NCBI GenBank assembly: GCA_902773475.1
Contig: CACYEO010000152.1
Coordinates: forward strand, 1-10,329
Direction of reading: 5' to 3'
Source: an uncultured bacterium
GTDB taxonomy: Bacteria; Verrucomicrobiota; Kiritimatiellia; RFP12; UBA1067
DNA length: 10,329 nt
The translations under genes and the position numbers were made by a program. The notes beneath the pieces are model-generated. The model was not told the origin of the DNA, did no database searches, and saw only the letters and a program-made list of their open reading frames with translations. This document shows positions 1 through 5,710 of this stretch, in pieces (position 1 is the stretch's first letter; every line of letters begins with the position of its first letter).

Positions 1-17
1 GTGAAGCGGTTTGGCAG

Positions 18-39
18 GGCGCGTTGTCCCTAACGCGCC
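18..39 (+). other. Perfect 8-bp stem-loop upstream of thrB
   Basis: GGCGCGTT (18-25) pairs exactly with AACGCGCC (32-39) around a 6-base loop. No T-run follows on either side, so it is not a standard intrinsic terminator. AGGG (16-19) could instead pair with CCCT (28-31), which would exclude part of the long stem. The hairpin may lie in the 3' untranslated region of a gene left of the window, or act on RNA reading into thrB. The sequence does not decide. No gene is supported in bases 1-118. Confidence 0.45.
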
Positions 40-82
40 GCGCAAGCGGTGTCGCGACGGCTTCGGCGCGCAAGCTGCGGAT

Positions 83-111
83 TTGCGGTTTCGGGGGCGA
101 AATGGTAATAT
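83..111 (+). promoter_or_regulatory. Putative sigma-70-type promoter of thrB
   Basis: TTGCGG (83-88, three of six matches to TTGACA) lies 17 bases before TAATAT (106-111, four of six matches to TATAAT). TGG at 103-105 directly precedes the -10 hexamer and forms an extended -10. This is the only clearly AT-rich patch before thrB in a very GC-rich region. Transcription starting 7-8 bases after the -10 would begin at about base 118-119, which is the thrB start codon. The individual matches are modest, so this is a prediction from spacing, context and the extended -10. Confidence 0.45.
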
Positions 112-118
112 AGCGCGC

Positions 119-1021
119 ATGAAATTCCGTGTAAGCGTACCGGCGACTTCCGCAAATGTCGGCCCGGGATTCGACGTGATGGGAATCGCGTTCGACATAT
201 ACAACCGTTTCACCTTCGATACGGACGTCTCCGGCGTGGAGATAACCGGGTGCGAAGAGGCTTTCCGCAATCCGGCGGACAACCTTGTCTTGCAGGCCGC
301 GAACGAGACTATGCGGCGCTTCGGCAGGCTTCCGCCCGCAAACCTGCGCCTGCACATAGACGCCGACCTGCCCGTTTCCGGCGGTCTCGGGTCGTCTTCC
401 ACGTGCATCGTCGCGGGCATAATGGCTGCGAACGAAATCGGCGGATTCAAGATGTCGCAGGAGGACGTCCTGCGCCTTGCGACCGCGGTGGAAGGCCATC
501 CGGACAACGTGGCGCCGGCGATCCTCGGCGGCTTCGTGGCGTCCGTGGTGCAGGACGATCTCGTTTTCTGGCACCGCAACGAAATCTCGCCGCGCGTGGA
601 ATTCTACGTGATGATTCCGGACCACCGCGTGTCCACCGAAGAGGCGCGCGCGATCCTTCCCGACTCGTATTCGCGGCGCGACTGCATCTACAATCTTTCG
701 CGCGTGCCGATCCTCGTGGAAGGCCTGAAGCACGCGGACGCGCGCCTCATCCGCGCCGGATGCCGCGACCGCATACACCAGGAGTTCCGCGCAAAGCTCA
801 CCCCCGACTGCGACAGGATGCTTGAATGGATCCCCTGCTGCGGCGAGGCCGCCGCCGCGTACATATCCGGATCCGGACCCACGCTGTGCGCCATAGTCGT
901 GGACGACGACGGATCCTTCCAGCGCATGGCGGAGGAATACACCGCCGGACTGAAACTCCGCTGGACCATACGCAAGGTGCACGTGAATCTCGTCGGCGCG
1001 CAGGTGCGCCCGCTTTCCTGA
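119..1021 (+). CDS. thrB: Homoserine kinase (ThrB), GHMP kinase family
   Basis: This cytoplasmic enzyme phosphorylates homoserine with ATP to give O-phosphohomoserine, the substrate of threonine synthase in the aspartate pathway to threonine. The 300-residue product has the usual family length and all GHMP landmarks: SANVGPGFD near the N-terminus (11-19), the ATP-binding loop PVSGGLGSSST (85-95), EGHPDN with the likely Mg-binding glutamate (125-130), and the C-terminal glycine motif ISGSGPT (249-255). I chose the ATG at 119 because homology begins there. The frame is open back to base 11, but those extra 36 residues are Arg-rich and resemble no ThrB. No Shine-Dalgarno precedes this ATG, which fits the leaderless promoter predicted just upstream. 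purB follows after 13 bases. Threonine partners (hom, thrC) are not in the window. Among GHMP enzymes homoserine kinase is the best fit because of the N-terminal and EGHPDN motifs. Confidence 0.95.
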   Translation: MKFRVSVPATSANVGPGFDVMGIAFDIYNRFTFDTDVSGVEITGCEEAFRNPADNLVLQAANETMRRFGRLPPANLRLHIDADLPVSGGLGSSSTCIVAGIMAANEIGGFKMSQEDVLRLATAVEGHPDNVAPAILGGFVASVVQDDLVFWHRNEISPRVEFYVMIPDHRVSTEEARAILPDSYSRRDCIYNLSRVPILVEGLKHADARLIRAGCRDRIHQEFRAKLTPDCDRMLEWIPCCGEAAAAYISGSGPTLCAIVVDDDGSFQRMAEEYTAGLKLRWTIRKVHVNLVGAQVRPLS

Positions 1022-1026
1022 AGGAG
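1021..1026 (+). promoter_or_regulatory. Shine-Dalgarno of purB
   Basis: AAGGAG lies 8 bases before the purB ATG, and its first base is the last base of the thrB TGA. It is the strongest ribosome binding site of the left operon and fixes the purB start at 1035. The arrangement suggests translation of purB is reinforced by ribosomes finishing thrB. Confidence 0.8.
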
Positions 1027-1034
1027 AACAGCAG

Positions 1035-2396
1035 ATGGAACTTTCGCCCCTCACCGCGATAACGCCGATCGACGGACGCTACGCATCGAAGACCGCAGCG
1101 CTTCGCGAGGTTTTTTCCGAATACGGACTGATAAAGCGCCGCGTGAAAGTCGAATGCGCGTGGCTCGCAGCCCTCTGCGCCGAGCCGGGAATCCCCGAAT
1201 GCGCGCCGCTTTCCGGCGAAGAGCAGGCCCTGCTCGCCGCGGTCGCCGACGGCTTTTCCGAGGCGGACGCCGCCCGCGTGAAGGAAATCGAGCGCACCAC
1301 GAACCACGACGTCAAGGCCGTCGAGTATTTCATAAAAGAGAAGATCGCCGGCACGCCGCTCGCGCCGCGCTCCGAATTCGTCCATTTCGCCTGCACGTCC
1401 GAAGACATCAACAACCTCTCCCACGCGCTCATGCTGCGCGACGGACTCGCCGCGCTGCGTCCGCAGATGGACGCCGTGGCCGGCAAGATCGCGGAGTTCG
1501 CGCACGCCAACGCCGCCGTGCCCATGCTGGCGCACACCCACGGCCAGCCGGCGTCGCCCACCACGCTCGGCAAGGAATTCGCCGTGGCCGCCGCGCGTCT
1601 GCGCGCCGCCGCCGCGGCGGCCGGCGCCGTGGCGATCCCCGCCAAGCTCAACGGCGCCGTCGGCAACTTCAACGCGCACCTCGCGGCCTACCCCGACGTC
1701 GACTGGGAGGCTCTCGCCGAAGGCGTGATATCCTCCTTCGGGCTGAAGCGCAACCGTCTCACAACCCAGATCGAACCCCACGACGGCATCGCGGAACTCT
1801 TCGACGCGCTCGCGCGCTGGAACACGATACTCGTGGATTTCGACCGCGACGTGTGGACCTACATTTCGATGGGATATCTCAAGTCCCGCCCCGTGAAAGG
1901 CGAAGTCGGCTCCTCCACCATGCCGCACAAGGTGAACCCGATCGACTTCGAAAACTCCGAAGGCAACCTCGGCCTTGCAAACGCCGTGCTCGGACACCTC
2001 GCGCGCAAACTGCCCGTGTCGCGCATGCAGCGCGACCTCACCGACTCCACCGCGCTCCGCAACATGGGCTCGGGTTTCGCGTACATGGCGATCGCGGCGG
2101 CGTCCACGCTAAAAGGCCTCTCGAAAATCGAAGTGAACCGCGAGAAGCTCGCCGCGGACCTCGACGGCGAATGGGAGGTCCTCGCGGAGCCGGTGCAGAC
2201 CGTGATGCGCAAGGCCGGGCTGGCCAATCCGTACGAAAGGCTCAAGGAGCTTACGCGCGGAAAGCGCATGACAGGCGAAGCGATGCGCGCGTTCGTATCG
2301 TCGCTCGAACTTCCCGCCGCGGACAAGGAGCGCCTGCTTGCCCTGACCCCGGCGGCCTACACCGGCATGGCGGAGAAGCTCGCGGCGCTCGTCTGA
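1035..2396 (+). CDS. purB: Adenylosuccinate lyase (PurB), E. coli-type
   Basis: PurB catalyses two fumarate-releasing steps of purine synthesis: SAICAR to AICAR, and adenylosuccinate to AMP. The active enzyme is a cytoplasmic homotetramer. The 453-residue product follows E. coli PurB (456 residues) nearly from end to end, starting with MELSPLTAITPIDGRY. Visible landmarks are ERTTNHD (86-92), the catalytic-acid histidine of THGQP (H169, matching E. coli H171), TQIEPHD, and the flexible signature loop SSTMPHKVN (293-301) with the catalytic serine S293 (E. coli S295). The loop separates it from other fumarase/aspartase-superfamily members such as argininosuccinate lyase. It belongs to the longer E. 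coli-like branch rather than the shorter B. subtilis-like one. It sits between thrB (13-base gap) and dnaG (25-base gap), so the three are probably cotranscribed. Alanine-rich stretches around residues 190-200 reflect the high GC. No broken or missing catalytic position was seen. Confidence 0.97.
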   Translation: MELSPLTAITPIDGRYASKTAALREVFSEYGLIKRRVKVECAWLAALCAEPGIPECAPLSGEEQALLAAVADGFSEADAARVKEIERTTNHDVKAVEYFIKEKIAGTPLAPRSEFVHFACTSEDINNLSHALMLRDGLAALRPQMDAVAGKIAEFAHANAAVPMLAHTHGQPASPTTLGKEFAVAAARLRAAAAAAGAVAIPAKLNGAVGNFNAHLAAYPDVDWEALAEGVISSFGLKRNRLTTQIEPHDGIAELFDALARWNTILVDFDRDVWTYISMGYLKSRPVKGEVGSSTMPHKVNPIDFENSEGNLGLANAVLGHLARKLPVSRMQRDLTDSTALRNMGSGFAYMAIAAASTLKGLSKIEVNREKLAADLDGEWEVLAEPVQTVMRKAGLANPYERLKELTRGKRMTGEAMRAFVSSLELPAADKERLLALTPAAYTGMAEKLAALV

Positions 2397-2407
2397 GCGC
2401 CGCCGGC

Positions 2408-2411
2408 GGAG
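2408..2411 (+). promoter_or_regulatory. Shine-Dalgarno of dnaG (GTG start)
   Basis: GGAG lies 10 bases before the GTG at 2422. It supports the GTG as start and argues against the ATG at 2412, which follows GGAG with no spacer and is in another frame. A GTG start with a slightly long spacer would suit modest primase expression. Confidence 0.55.
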
Positions 2412-2421
2412 ATGGCGTGCC

Positions 2422-4431
2422 GTGGCGCTGCGCGTGACAGACCGCGTTCTCGAAGAGATCCGCGCGCGCACGGATCTCGCGGAGCTTGTGGGTTCGCGCG
2501 TGGAACTTCGCCGCGCGGGTTCCGACTTCAAGGCGTGCTGTCCGTTCCACCATGAAAAGACGCCTTCCTTCGTGGTCCATCCCGACAAGGGATACTACCA
2601 CTGTTTCGGCTGCGGAAAATCCGGCGACGCCATAACGTTCGTCATGGAGACGGACGGCCTGCCGTTCGCGGAGGCCGTCAGGAAGCTCGCCGAGCGCTGC
2701 GGCGTGAAGATCGAAGAGGAAGACGACGGACGTTCGGAGCTGCGCGCGCGGCTCTATTCGCTCCATGCGGAAATATCGGCGTTCTTTTCGCGCTGTCTTG
2801 CGAAAACCGCCGAGGCCGCCCCGGCGCGCGCATATCTCGAACGGCGCGGCCTCGACGCCGGAACGGTCGAGCGCTTCAAAATCGGATACTGCCCGTCCTC
2901 CCCCGCCGCGATATCGACGTGGGCGGAGAAACACGGCTATTCGCCGGAAGAACTCGCCGCCGCCGGCGTGCTCCTCCCGCCGCGCGTCTCCGGGGGAAGG
3001 CCGTTCAACCGGTTCGCAGGCCGGCTGATGTTTTCCATATCAGACAGGCAGGGCCGCGTGACGGCGTTCTCCGGCCGCGTTCTCGACAAAGCCTCGTCCC
3101 CCGCCAAATACGTCAATTCGCCGGAAACCGCGATATTCGTGAAATCGCGCACGCTCTACGCCCTGGATCTCGCGGCGCGCGAAATCGTCAAGACGCCGCG
3201 CCGCGAAGCCATAGTGTGCGAAGGGCAGATCGACGTGATCCGCTGCCACGCCTGCGGCTTTCCGCAGGCCGTGGCGTCGCAGGGGACCGCGTTCACGGAA
3301 GAGCATGTGAATCTCCTGAAGCGCGTTGCGGATTCAGCCGTTCTGATATTCGACGGCGACGCCGCCGGACGGAAAGCCGCCATACGCACAGGCGCGCTTT
3401 TCCTGAAGGCCGGCATACCCGTTCGCGCCGCAACGCTGCCGCAGGGCGAAGATCCCGATTCGTTCCTCCTTGCGAAAGGCGCGGACGCTTTCAAGGCGGT
3501 TCTCGATTCCGCCGAGTCGATAGTCTCGTTCCAGACGCGCACGCTTCTGGCGGCGGAGGAAGATCCGAAATCCGCCGGAGCCGTCCAGCGCACCGCGCGC
3601 GCGGTGCTTGAAACCGTCGCCGGATGCGACGGCGCGGTTTTGCGCGAAGCGCTCGTTTCCGAGCTTGCCGCTCTTATCGCCATCCCCCGCTCCGCGCTTG
3701 AAGACGATCTTGCGCGTCTGCAGGAAAAACGCCGCTCGCGCGAACGCGCGCGGAAGGAGGAGCGCAGGACGGAGGTTCCGCCGCGGGAATCCGCGGAGGC
3801 CTCCGGCGCGCCGCCGCCCGGCGAAGCCGCCCCTGGCGCGGAGGCTCCCGGCGAGGCGCCGGAGATTCCGCCGGAACTCGACGCGTCGTCGCCCGCAAAC
3901 AATCCGCCACCGGCGGAAGAACGCGCGCTCTGCGAATTTCTCGTGGAGCATTCGCTCGACTCCGGCATCGCCGAAACGGTGCGCGAGTCCCTGCCGGAAG
4001 CGGTGCGCCTGCATCCGTTCACGCGCAGATTCGTTTCCGCGTGGCTCGGAGAAGCCTCAGGCTCAAACCCGTCCGCGCTCGTGGAACTGTTCTCGTCGGC
4101 CGGGCCTGCGGAGCGCGCGTGGATGGACGGAGCGCTCGGGACGCGCGGCAAGACCGTGTTTTCGGAACTGCCCCCGGAAAAGGTCCTGCGCGATTTTCTG
4201 CGCAGGCTGTGGGCGGCGGAAGCCGACAGACGGCGCGAAGAGCTCCCGGCCGAGTCCACGCAGGACACGGATCGCGAGCGGCTCGGATATTCGCTGATGG
4301 CGCGCAAGTTCCGCCGCGCACCGTGGAAGACGGCCGCAGACGCCTTTGCGGCGCTCGCGCGCGCTGGCGGCCTCTCTGCCGCGGACGCCGCGGACGCCGA
4401 TTCTTCAGACGGCGAGGGACTTGACGGCTGA
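2422..4431 (+). CDS. dnaG: DNA primase (DnaG)
   Basis: DnaG makes the short RNA primers for leading- and lagging-strand replication and is recruited by the replicative helicase DnaB. Domains in order are: a CHC2 zinc finger with ligands C40, H43, C61 and C64 (same numbers as in E. coli); the RNA polymerase core (about 115-255); a TOPRIM fold with the metal-binding glutamate in EGQIDV (E267) and DGD (D311, D313); a helical segment to about 433; a Glu/Arg then Pro/Ala/Glu-rich linker (about 434-498); and a C-terminal helical region expected to bind DnaB (about 499-650). At 669 residues it is longer than E. coli DnaG (581), mostly because of the linker. An acidic 18-residue tail, SAADAADADSSDGEGLDG, follows the last domain. 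The start is GTG, since homology begins there. It closes the thrB-purB-dnaG run; the common partners rpsU and rpoD are not adjacent. Its last 27 bases overlap convergent aroA. Confidence 0.97.
   Translation: MALRVTDRVLEEIRARTDLAELVGSRVELRRAGSDFKACCPFHHEKTPSFVVHPDKGYYHCFGCGKSGDAITFVMETDGLPFAEAVRKLAERCGVKIEEEDDGRSELRARLYSLHAEISAFFSRCLAKTAEAAPARAYLERRGLDAGTVERFKIGYCPSSPAAISTWAEKHGYSPEELAAAGVLLPPRVSGGRPFNRFAGRLMFSISDRQGRVTAFSGRVLDKASSPAKYVNSPETAIFVKSRTLYALDLAAREIVKTPRREAIVCEGQIDVIRCHACGFPQAVASQGTAFTEEHVNLLKRVADSAVLIFDGDAAGRKAAIRTGALFLKAGIPVRAATLPQGEDPDSFLLAKGADAFKAVLDSAESIVSFQTRTLLAAEEDPKSAGAVQRTARAVLETVAGCDGAVLREALVSELAALIAIPRSALEDDLARLQEKRRSRERARKEERRTEVPPRESAEASGAPPPGEAAPGAEAPGEAPEIPPELDASSPANNPPPAEERALCEFLVEHSLDSGIAETVRESLPEAVRLHPFTRRFVSAWLGEASGSNPSALVELFSSAGPAERAWMDGALGTRGKTVFSELPPEKVLRDFLRRLWAAEADRRREELPAESTQDTDRERLGYSLMARKFRRAPWKTAADAFAALARAGGLSAADAADADSSDGEGLDG
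3721..3915 (+). other. Low-complexity linker-coding segment within dnaG
   Basis: These bases code DnaG residues about 434-498. The first part is charged (many E, K and R); the second is rich in P, A, G and E with recurring PGEA-type units. It separates the TOPRIM/helical core from the C-terminal helicase-binding region. Such linkers are usually disordered and vary between species. It accounts for most of the extra length over E. coli DnaG. Confidence 0.7.
4381..4398 (+). repeat. Two tandem copies of GCGGACGCC at the dnaG 3' end
   Basis: The 9-base unit occurs at 4381-4389 and again at 4390-4398, coding two Ala-Asp-Ala units of the acidic DnaG tail. An exact in-frame duplication is consistent with slippage or recent tail growth just before the overlap with aroA. 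It could also be chance in a GC-rich sequence. Confidence 0.6.
4405..4431. other. 27-bp convergent coding overlap of dnaG and aroA
   Basis: The dnaG stop (TGA, 4429-4431, + strand) lies inside aroA, and the aroA stop (TGA, read from 4407 to 4405, - strand) lies inside dnaG. The last eight residues of DnaG and the last eight of AroA are therefore coded by opposite strands of the same DNA. No intergenic terminator is possible, so each transcript must run antisense into the other gene before ending. A 6-bp stem (4452-4457 with 4461-4466) lies nearby in aroA but has no T-run. Confidence 0.9.
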
Positions 4432-5709
4432 CTCGAAGCCGGGGAACGATTCCGAAAGTATTTCGGCGTTGCGCACCGTCACGCGCTCCGGCGAGCGCAG
4501 CCCTGCAAGCGACATCGACATTGCAAGCCTGTGGTCGCCGCCGGCGTCGGCCGTGCCGCCTTTGAGCGTTCCGCCGGATATGCGGAAGCCGTCGGGCGTT
4601 TCTTCCGCTTCCGCGCCCAGCGCGCGCAGCGAACGGACGATCGCGGCGATCCGGTCGGTCTCTTTGTAGCGCAGCTCCTCCGCGCCGCGCACCGCGGTTT
4701 CGCCTTCCGCGAAAGCGGCGGCGACGGCGAGCGCGGGGAATTCGTCTATCGTGCGCACCACGAGATCGCCGCCGATCTCCATCCCCTTCAGCGCGCCGGA
4801 GCGCAGCGTTATGTCGCCGACAGGTTCGCCTGCGGAGACGGTGCGGCCTGATATCGAAACATCCGCCCCCATCGCGGACAGGCAGTCGAGGATGCCGGTG
4901 CGCCCGGGGTTGATTCCGCAATTGCGGATCGTCACGCGCGATCCTGGGACGATTGCGGCGGCGGCGAGAATGAACGCGGCGCTTGAAATGTCGCCTGCGA
5001 GCCTGCAGTGCAGCGGTTCCAGCGGACGCGAAAGCGGTTTCACGCGCACCGCGCACGGCGCGGCGTCAGGCGCGGCGGCTACGTCCGCGCCCATTGCGGA
5101 AAGCATGCGTTCGGTGTGGTCGCGCGACGGGCCGGGTTCGCGTATGACGCTTTCGCCCGACGCCGCGAGCGCGGCGAGAATCAGGCACGATTTCACCTGC
5201 GCGCTTGCGACGGGAATGGATCCGTCGAACGGCGCGAGCGGTTTCGAGGCGTCGCGCGCCTTGAAATCCAGCGGCGCGAACCCGCCTGCGGACGAAGCCT
5301 CCGCGCCCATCTGCGCGAGCGGTTCGAGAATGCGCGACATCGGGCGGCGGCGGAGGCCCGCGGAACCGTCCAGCCGCGCGGCCGAGCCTGTCATGGCGAG
5401 CGCGCCCGCGAGCAGGCGCATCGTGGTTCCGGAATTGCCGCATTGCGCGACCGCGCCCTCGCGCGGGAACCGGCGCGTGCCCGTCCCCTTCACGCGCAGA
5501 ACGCCGCCGTCGAGCGAGGACTCCACCCCCAGCGCGCCGAGCGCGCCGAGCATCGCGCGCGTCACGCCGCTGTCCGGAAACGATGAAATTTCCGACTCGC
5601 CTTCCGCGAGGGCTGCGAAAAGCGCGGCGCGGTGCGCGAGGGATTTGTCGCCAGCCGGCGAAAATTCCCCGCAAAGCGGTTTGGATGCGCGGTCGAACGA
5701 AAGATCCAT
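4405..5709 (-). CDS. aroA: 3-Phosphoshikimate 1-carboxyvinyltransferase (EPSP synthase)
   Basis: This cytoplasmic shikimate-pathway enzyme joins phosphoenolpyruvate to shikimate 3-phosphate, giving EPSP for chorismate and the aromatic amino acids. The 434-residue product shows the expected sites: GDKS with K22, GNSGTTMR (91-98), RRPM (121-124), SAQVK (169-173), RDHTE (196-200), GDISSA (239-244), the probable catalytic base D322 in TIDEFP, KET at 349-351 and GDHR (391-394). GDK, SAQVK and RDHTE are hallmarks of class II EPSP synthases (CP4 and Bacillus type), and GNSGTT matches the B. subtilis form. The usual class II NPTR is NPGR here (268-270 with N267). The frame stays open upstream, but I chose the ATG at 5709 because homology starts there. 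It begins one base after the stop of the GHL10-type gene (TAGCATG), so translational coupling is likely; a weak purine-rich AAAGAGA lies just upstream. The 3' end overlaps dnaG. Confidence 0.96.
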   Translation of the reverse strand: MDLSFDRASKPLCGEFSPAGDKSLAHRAALFAALAEGESEISSFPDSGVTRAMLGALGALGVESSLDGGVLRVKGTGTRRFPREGAVAQCGNSGTTMRLLAGALAMTGSAARLDGSAGLRRRPMSRILEPLAQMGAEASSAGGFAPLDFKARDASKPLAPFDGSIPVASAQVKSCLILAALAASGESVIREPGPSRDHTERMLSAMGADVAAAPDAAPCAVRVKPLSRPLEPLHCRLAGDISSAAFILAAAAIVPGSRVTIRNCGINPGRTGILDCLSAMGADVSISGRTVSAGEPVGDITLRSGALKGMEIGGDLVVRTIDEFPALAVAAAFAEGETAVRGAEELRYKETDRIAAIVRSLRALGAEAEETPDGFRISGGTLKGGTADAGGDHRLAMSMSLAGLRSPERVTVRNAEILSESFPGFESAVKSLAV

Positions 5710-5710
5710 G

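Noticed and set aside
11..118. Longer thrB start at base 11
   Set aside because: The 36 extra residues are Arg-rich and unlike any homoserine kinase; the family N-terminus starts exactly at the ATG at 119, and the region holds promoter-like sequence.
798..1997. Long minus-strand open frame (399 codons) antisense to thrB and purB
   Set aside because: Translation is compositionally odd with no recognisable domain, while the + strand carries two clear enzymes with all motifs. Such open antisense frames are expected in GC-rich genes.
2412..2414. ATG as an alternative dnaG start
   Set aside because: It is out of frame with the CHC2 zinc-finger coding sequence and touches the GGAG with no spacer.
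4452..4466. Short hairpin CCGAAA-GTA-TTTCGG near the dnaG/aroA junction as a terminator
   Set aside because: The stem has only 6 bp, lies inside aroA, and no T-run follows on either strand.
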